Shown piece by piece: positions 59,361 to 64,000 of a DNA stretch of 64,000 bases. The notes under the pieces are model-generated. The model was given only the letters and a program-made list of their open reading frames with translations, was not told where the DNA came from and made no database searches. How positions within the stretch are numbered: position 1 is the stretch's first letter; each line of letters opens with the position of its first letter. The stretch comes from Bullera alba (taxonomy: Eukaryota; Basidiomycota; Tremellomycetes; Tremellales; Bulleraceae), in the NCBI GenBank assembly GCA_001600095.1, contig BCIX01000002.1, positions 2,542,001-2,606,000 on the forward strand. The letters run 5' to 3'. The position numbers and the translations under genes are program-made.

Positions 59361-61298
59361 CTACGTCCATTCATCTTGGTGCACGTAGGGTATGTAGCCG
59401 TCGTAGTCATCCGAATCTAAGTCGCCCAACTCGTCTGACCAATACAAATCATTATTAAGAATGTCAGGGTAGTTTTCGTAGTCCTCCGAGCCTTCTTCAT
59501 CGTCATTTTCTTCGTCGTCGTCGTCAGAGTTCCCGTATCGACCACGGCGGATAACGTCTTGGATCCGAAGCTTTTCGATTTCCTCCACCCAGTCGTCCAA
59601 GACCTCCCATACATGATCTGGCAAAGGTAGACCCCGTTGACCGTCCGTCCATTCCCTTGAGCGGTCTATCTGGGAATAGACATAGTCCAGAAGCACATAG
59701 GGCAGGTTGTAGCCTCGGTAGTTCGTCAAGTCGCACGTTACGGCCGTGAGAGTGTCGTCTGTATCAGGATCCCTGAGATCCAGCTGGAAGTTCGAGGACT
59801 GCAAGCTAGGACCGTCCAGGTCGTCATCGGCGCCGATAGCCCATCGAGATATCGTGGGATCAAATTTGTCTGGTGCCGTGTCCTTCCAGTGCCATCGTCC
59901 GTATGTAGCGTAGGCGCCGGCATGACAGTCGAGCAGGAACTTTGTATTCTCAATCTCCATCCGCCCATGATACAGCTCGCGATTGCCCTTCTTGAAGCTC
60001 TGAATGTGTAGCGCTTCTACGTGTCTGGTTGTCGGATACTTTGCAGCACTTTCGACCCAAATGGACTGAAGACGAGGAGCACCGTCGAGTTGAATGACCA
60101 GTCCACTAGAAAGTCTGCCCGATACAGTCCTCGACGGCCTGCTTCCAAATTTTCGCGGTTCTGGCGCTGCGCCGCTTGGTTCCTCTTCCCACGCCGGCGG
60201 AAAGAAAGCGTCATGCGGGGTGAGATCCAAGCGGAGTTCACGATATGAGCGATGGCGGACCACACATTGTGGTCGCAGAGCCTACTGTTCGTCAGCTTGA
60301 GGCCCATAAAATGAAGCGAAGGAGGACAACTTACCCAGCAGCTAATCTTGAGTTGCTGAAGCTTGAGTAGCGGGGCTGCCATAACCTCCAAATCTTCGGT
60401 CCGCAGTAGTCTTACGTGAGGTGCTCCGGTATCCAGGGTGAATCGACTCGAGATTTGTGCACCGGGATAGCTCACTAAGAGTCTCTGACACTTCATGATC
60501 GTCGACAGCGTCGCCGGCGAATTGGTCAAGAGCCAAGTTGAACCCGCGTATCGATGTACATTTCGGCAAGAGGGCCTGCAGTAGTTGGAGGTAACATCCA
60601 GAAGGCTTCAAACTCAACGTAGACACCTTTTCCAGTGAGGGTAATCGTGTCGGTTTCTTCAACTCCATCTCCTCAGTTGCGCGGCCGTGTAGCGTCAAGT
60701 GCCGTAGTTGAGGCATAGCTTGCAGCACACCAGGAAGCGATTTTAACCAGTCGACATCGAAGTGCAGTTCGGCAGATTCGAGACGAGGGAATGAATGCTT
60801 GGCGTATATTCGATGTGCTACTTTGACATAGTCGCAAATTTCGAACTCATCGTGGTTGTCACAAAAGTCCTGTTGTTGCAGGCTCGTGAGAGTTGGTGCA
60901 ATAGATCGTAGAACGGCCAATATGTCTTTGCCGGTACATGGCGGCAAGGTGATTCGAATCTCATGTATCATCTTCGCTAGATCCGAACGTCGTTTGAGAA
61001 TGTCCCAGAGCTTTTTCCAGGCCGCGATGGATAGTTTGGAATCTTCCTCATCTGGTGAATCGCTGTACTTGGAGCAGATCCGGATATTGGCCCATAGATA
61101 ACTTTCGGCAGCTGATCGCCATTCCCTACTGACCAGAGATAGCTGTTTGGCATCCTTGCGGAGGAGTTTGGATACGATCAACGCCTTGACCTCAAAGGGT
61201 AGCCGAGAGATGGTTGGCGTTTCGTGCGTGGCGTGAGACTTGCCGGCGTTGGGTTTCGACAGCTTGGCGGAGCTGGGTTTGCGTTTCCCTGTTGACAT
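59361..61298 (-). pseudogene. F4: minus-strand F-box paralogue with a frameshift
   Basis: ATG 61298 opens a basic N-terminus, then an F-box-like start (ISRLPFEVKALIVSKLLRK, LSLVSREWRSAAESYLW). The leucine-rich middle is open (MPQLRHLTLHGRA, CTSIRGFNLALDQFAG). At about 60434-60440, within CACCCTGG, the frame ending CTNLESI must shift to HLDTGAPHVRLLRTEDLEV to match F5. After the intron at about 60336-60283 the second exon is open to the stop (PSRTVSGRLSSGLVIQLDG, HIQSFKKGNRELYHGR, LLDYVYSQIDRSREW, LPLPDHVWEVLDDW) and ends in a long acidic Tyr-containing tail. One extra C would explain the break. Confidence 0.65.
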
Positions 61299-61617
61299 GC
61301 CTCGGGAAAGTGTTGACGTGCGGTATGGTGCGATAGATCAAGCCAAAGCGGAAGTCCAGCAGGACACAGTAGCACGGATGGGTAGCTGTCTTGCACGGGA
61401 AGCTATCAACGCCGAAACAATGCTAACAAATCTCAGCGCGCTCAGAAATTGACAATCGCTCATGTCGCGTCTAGCGATCTCGCGTCTCGGTACTCGACCA
61501 GAAATGCATCCAGAAGTCATATGGGCAGACCTGAGTTCGACATCGATACGACAAGAGATGTAAGATACGAAATAATCACACGCAATGCAGACCCCTACTT
61601 CCACTCATCTGATATGG

Positions 61618-62964
61618 CTAGTAGCCATCGTAATCGTAATCGTCAGACTCGTCACTGTCGTCGAACTCGCCCGACCTCGACATATAGGACATCGAAGGCA
61701 GGAAGATCCCCGACGCTCCCCAATTTCCGTCCTCATCAGAGTGATATCCCTCGGCCTCTTCGTCCTCGTCCTCCTCTTCGTCCGATAACGATCTGGACCT
61801 CCGAGGGGGATCGTCTTGGATTTTGAGCTTTTCGATCTCCCTACCCAGTCGTCCAAGACTTCCCAAACATGATCAGGTAGAGGCAAGCCCCGTTGACCTT
61901 CAGTCCATTCTCTCGGACAGTCTATTTGCGAGTAAACATAGTCCAGGAGCACAAACGGCAAGTTGTAGCCTTGGTAGCAGGTCAAATCGGATATCCCGGT
62001 CTTGGGGCCGTCCGCGTCGGGGTCTTCGCGATCGAGGTCGGGATCGTAGTCATCCAGGGAAAGGTCGTCCATGTCGTCCATGGCGTCGAGATCCGCATCG
62101 GAATACCATCCATATCTTTTGCCATCAAATTTGGCTGGTTCCGTGTCCTTCCAGTGCCACCGTTTGGATGTGGTGTACGCGACAGCATGGCAGTTGAGCG
62201 AAATTTTGGAGTCCTTGACGATCTCCAGCCGACCATGATACAGCTCGCGACCGTCTTTCTTGAAGCTCTGGATATGAAGCACGTCTTGCTGTCTTGACCT
62301 CCATGAATATCTATCTTTTCTGAGCCAGATGGCTTGAAGACACGGGGCACAGTCGAGTTGTGTGACCAGAGTCCTTGAAAGCCCTCCCGACGTAGTTCTC
62401 GACGGCCTGCTTCCGAAGTTCCGAGCTTCCGGTGACTCGCCATCTTCTTCATCTTCCCATGCCGGCACATAATATGAGTCTTGCGGGCTCGAGATCAAAT
62501 GAAGCTCAAGATATGAGGGATGAGCGACCACGCATTGCGGTCGGAAAGCCTGATGATCGTCAGTCTAAAGCGCACAAGATGAGCGAATCGGAGGGAGACT
62601 TACCCAGCAGCTGATTTGGAGTAGCTTGAGATTGGGGAGCGGGGTTACCATGTTCTTTAGATCTGCAGGCCTCAATTGGCTGACGTGAGGCGTACCGACG
62701 TCGAGGATGATCGATTCGAGATTGGTGCAACGGGAGAGCGCCTGGATAGTCTTCGACACTTCAAATCCTTCAACGTTAAAGCCAATCGATTCGTCGAAGT
62801 AAATGTTGAAGTCGCGCAAGGATGGACACTTCGGCAAAAGGGCCCGTAGTAGGTCGATATAATGACCCGATGGACTGAGATAGATCGTAGCCACCTTGTT
62901 CAATAAGGGCCAGGGTACAAGTTCGGCGTGCCCCTCAAAGTACTTTTCGAGCGAGCGGCCGTGT
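61618..62964 (-). pseudogene. F5: truncated F-box paralogue, F-box lost, one frameshift
   Basis: Begins abruptly inside the leucine-rich region (EHGRSLEKYFEGHAEL, VATIYLSPSGHYIDLL), where F4 has its residues of about 190-240, so the F-box half is missing. It continues CTNLESIILDVGTPHVSQL, an intron at about 62604-62553, then PAWEDEEDGESPEARNFGS, HIQSFKKDGRELYHGRLEI and LPLPDHVWEVLDDWVG. At about 61837-61844 a base seems to be missing, after which REIEKLKIQDDPPRRS and an acidic tail ending DYDYDGY follow in another frame. The upstream junction with F6 is described in the findings. Confidence 0.65.
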
Positions 62965-64000
62965 TCCAACGCCAAGCAGGGCTTCGGGCATACGCGTCCG
63001 GATGGAAGCATAGAGGGAACGTGGCCGACTTCGAATCAAGTCGACAGTGATACAGGGTGCGATCGCCGTTCTTGAAGCTCTGGATGCGAAACATGTTTTC
63101 GATTGATCCAGCGGTCCAGTCTGGATATGTGTCGTGGTCGACAATGATGATGGTGAGGCGTGGGGACCTATCAAGTTGATCCACAAGGGTCGAGGACAAT
63201 TTGCCTGATGTGGTCGAGGAAGGCATACTTCCGAAGTGCCGCCCGTCTATCATCTCCGTGATCTCCCTATGGTCATCTATCGACAGACCAGACAAATCGC
63301 TTTCTGGGTGCGTGACGAGGTGAAGTGTCTCATAACTAGGGTGACAGGGCACACAGCGAGGGTGGAGGATCTGACTTTCGTCAGTCTCGGATATCTTTAG
63401 GTGATCAGCGATAGACAACTCACCCAGCAATGTACTTTAAGCCAAAGCAGGTTGGGCAGATGGTCTCGTAAAGCTGGCCATCGATGGGGCGACATGTCCA
63501 TGAGAGGAGCTTCAGCCGCCTCAATGGTGATATCCTGCAAGCTTGAGCATTCGAAAAGCGTACGAAGAGAAGACGCGCCTTGCTCTTCGCGCCATGACTG
63601 GTCCTCGATTCCCAAGGATTCCAGATACAAATGGAAATAAAGCAAGGATGAGCATAAAGGAACGATTGCACCGACTATGTGGTGGAAATCACCGGTCGTT
63701 TCGATAAGCAAATGCTGCAGGCTGTCCAGCCTTGGCCATAGGGTAGGCTCGGCGATAAACCCCTGTCCTTCCATAAATCCGGTCAACTGCAGCACAACTA
63801 ATTTTGGCATCATCCGCAGAACACTTGGAAGTGTGATTGACCAACTTCGATCGAGGTGGAATCTTGAGCCCGGTGAGCTGAGGAAATGGCTGCAGAGTGC
63901 AGATTAGGTGAGCCATGTACGTCGACGAGCACTCTCCAATATCACCATGTGTTTGGCATTCGGCGTCTTGGTGCAATATCCTGAGGGTGGGCGCGAGGGC
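62957..64000 (-). pseudogene. F6: partial F-box paralogue, 5' end beyond the window, 3' end lost
   Basis: The 5' part with the F-box is right of the window. Visible are FPQLTGL, then after an apparent one-base shift at about 63860-63868 HLDRSWSITLPSVLRMMPKL and ALRDHLPNLLWLKVHCW. An intron near 63420-63380 follows, then exon 2 with PRCVPCHPSYETLHLVTHP, SSTTSGKLSSTLVDQLDRS and FRIQSFKNGDRTLYHCRLD. It ends at AYARSPAWRWN, about a third of the way through the second exon of F4, where F5 sequence begins in another frame. Confidence 0.65.

Noticed and set aside
60330..60430. Intron starting at GTAAGA after the F4 frameshift
   Set aside because: It could rescue the upstream frame, but the sequence it would remove encodes PHVRLLRTEDLEV and LLKLQQLKISCW, which aligns with F5 coding sequence.
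1..64000. A secondary-metabolite or defence gene cluster
   Set aside because: Apart from one acyl-CoA ligase and one protease there are no synthases, cytochrome P450s, NLR-like or nuclease-effector genes grouped together. Neighbouring genes belong to unrelated core processes.

Overview
This window is nuclear DNA of a fungus. I infer a basidiomycete yeast, most likely a tremellomycete, from the kind of genes and introns and not from a species match. Almost every gene is cut by short introns of about 45-65 nt with GTRAGT-like donors, CTRAY-like branch sites and YAG acceptors. Genes are packed on both strands with no operon logic. No rRNA or tRNA gene, CRISPR array, intact transposon or viral gene was recognised.

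Layout. 1-4.3 kb: the 5' part of a GUP1-type MBOAT gene (minus strand), then about 3 kb without a convincing gene that holds a decayed duplicated repeat. 4.3-21.1 kb is ordinary housekeeping: K+/H+ antiporter KHA1, a small orphan ORF, exosome RRP42, SMC5/6 subunit NSE3, a GPI-anchored aspartic protease, a DUF2828 vWA-like protein, ribosome biogenesis factor RPF2 and autophagy modifier ATG8. 21.7-23.0 kb: a FAF1-like nucleolar protein. 23.4-28.5 kb is accessory: five small genes, which I call S1-S5, without a recognised domain. All carry one phase-1 intron splitting a serine codon after a leucine. S1/S2 are a segmental duplication whose left edge reaches into the 3' end of the FAF1-like gene. 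S4/S5 are divergent paralogues separated by a 45-nt G run.

28.9-50.1 kb is again core: a CCCH-CUE-Smr protein, TAF10, a DUF1365 protein, a GLTSCR1-domain protein, HAP5, ESCRT-0 HSE1, GDP-mannose transporter VRG4, mannosyltransferase ALG9, a DUF3128/EMI1-like protein, a tiny lysine-rich protein and Arp2/3 subunit ARC40. 50.5-64 kb is a second accessory block of six F-box paralogues (F1-F3 plus strand, F4-F6 minus strand) around an intact 4-coumarate-CoA-ligase-like enzyme ending in a peroxisomal AKL tail. F2 and F3 look intact. F1, F4, F5 and F6 each carry an apparent single-base frameshift. F6 is fused out of frame to F5, as expected from a deletion between tandem copies.

The most novel material is the S1-S5 family and the decaying F-box array. 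Many genes in the core parts work in membrane trafficking, glycosylation and cell-surface biology (GUP1, VRG4, ALG9, HSE1, ARC40, ATG8, the aspartic protease), but this looks like chance neighbourhood and not a cluster.
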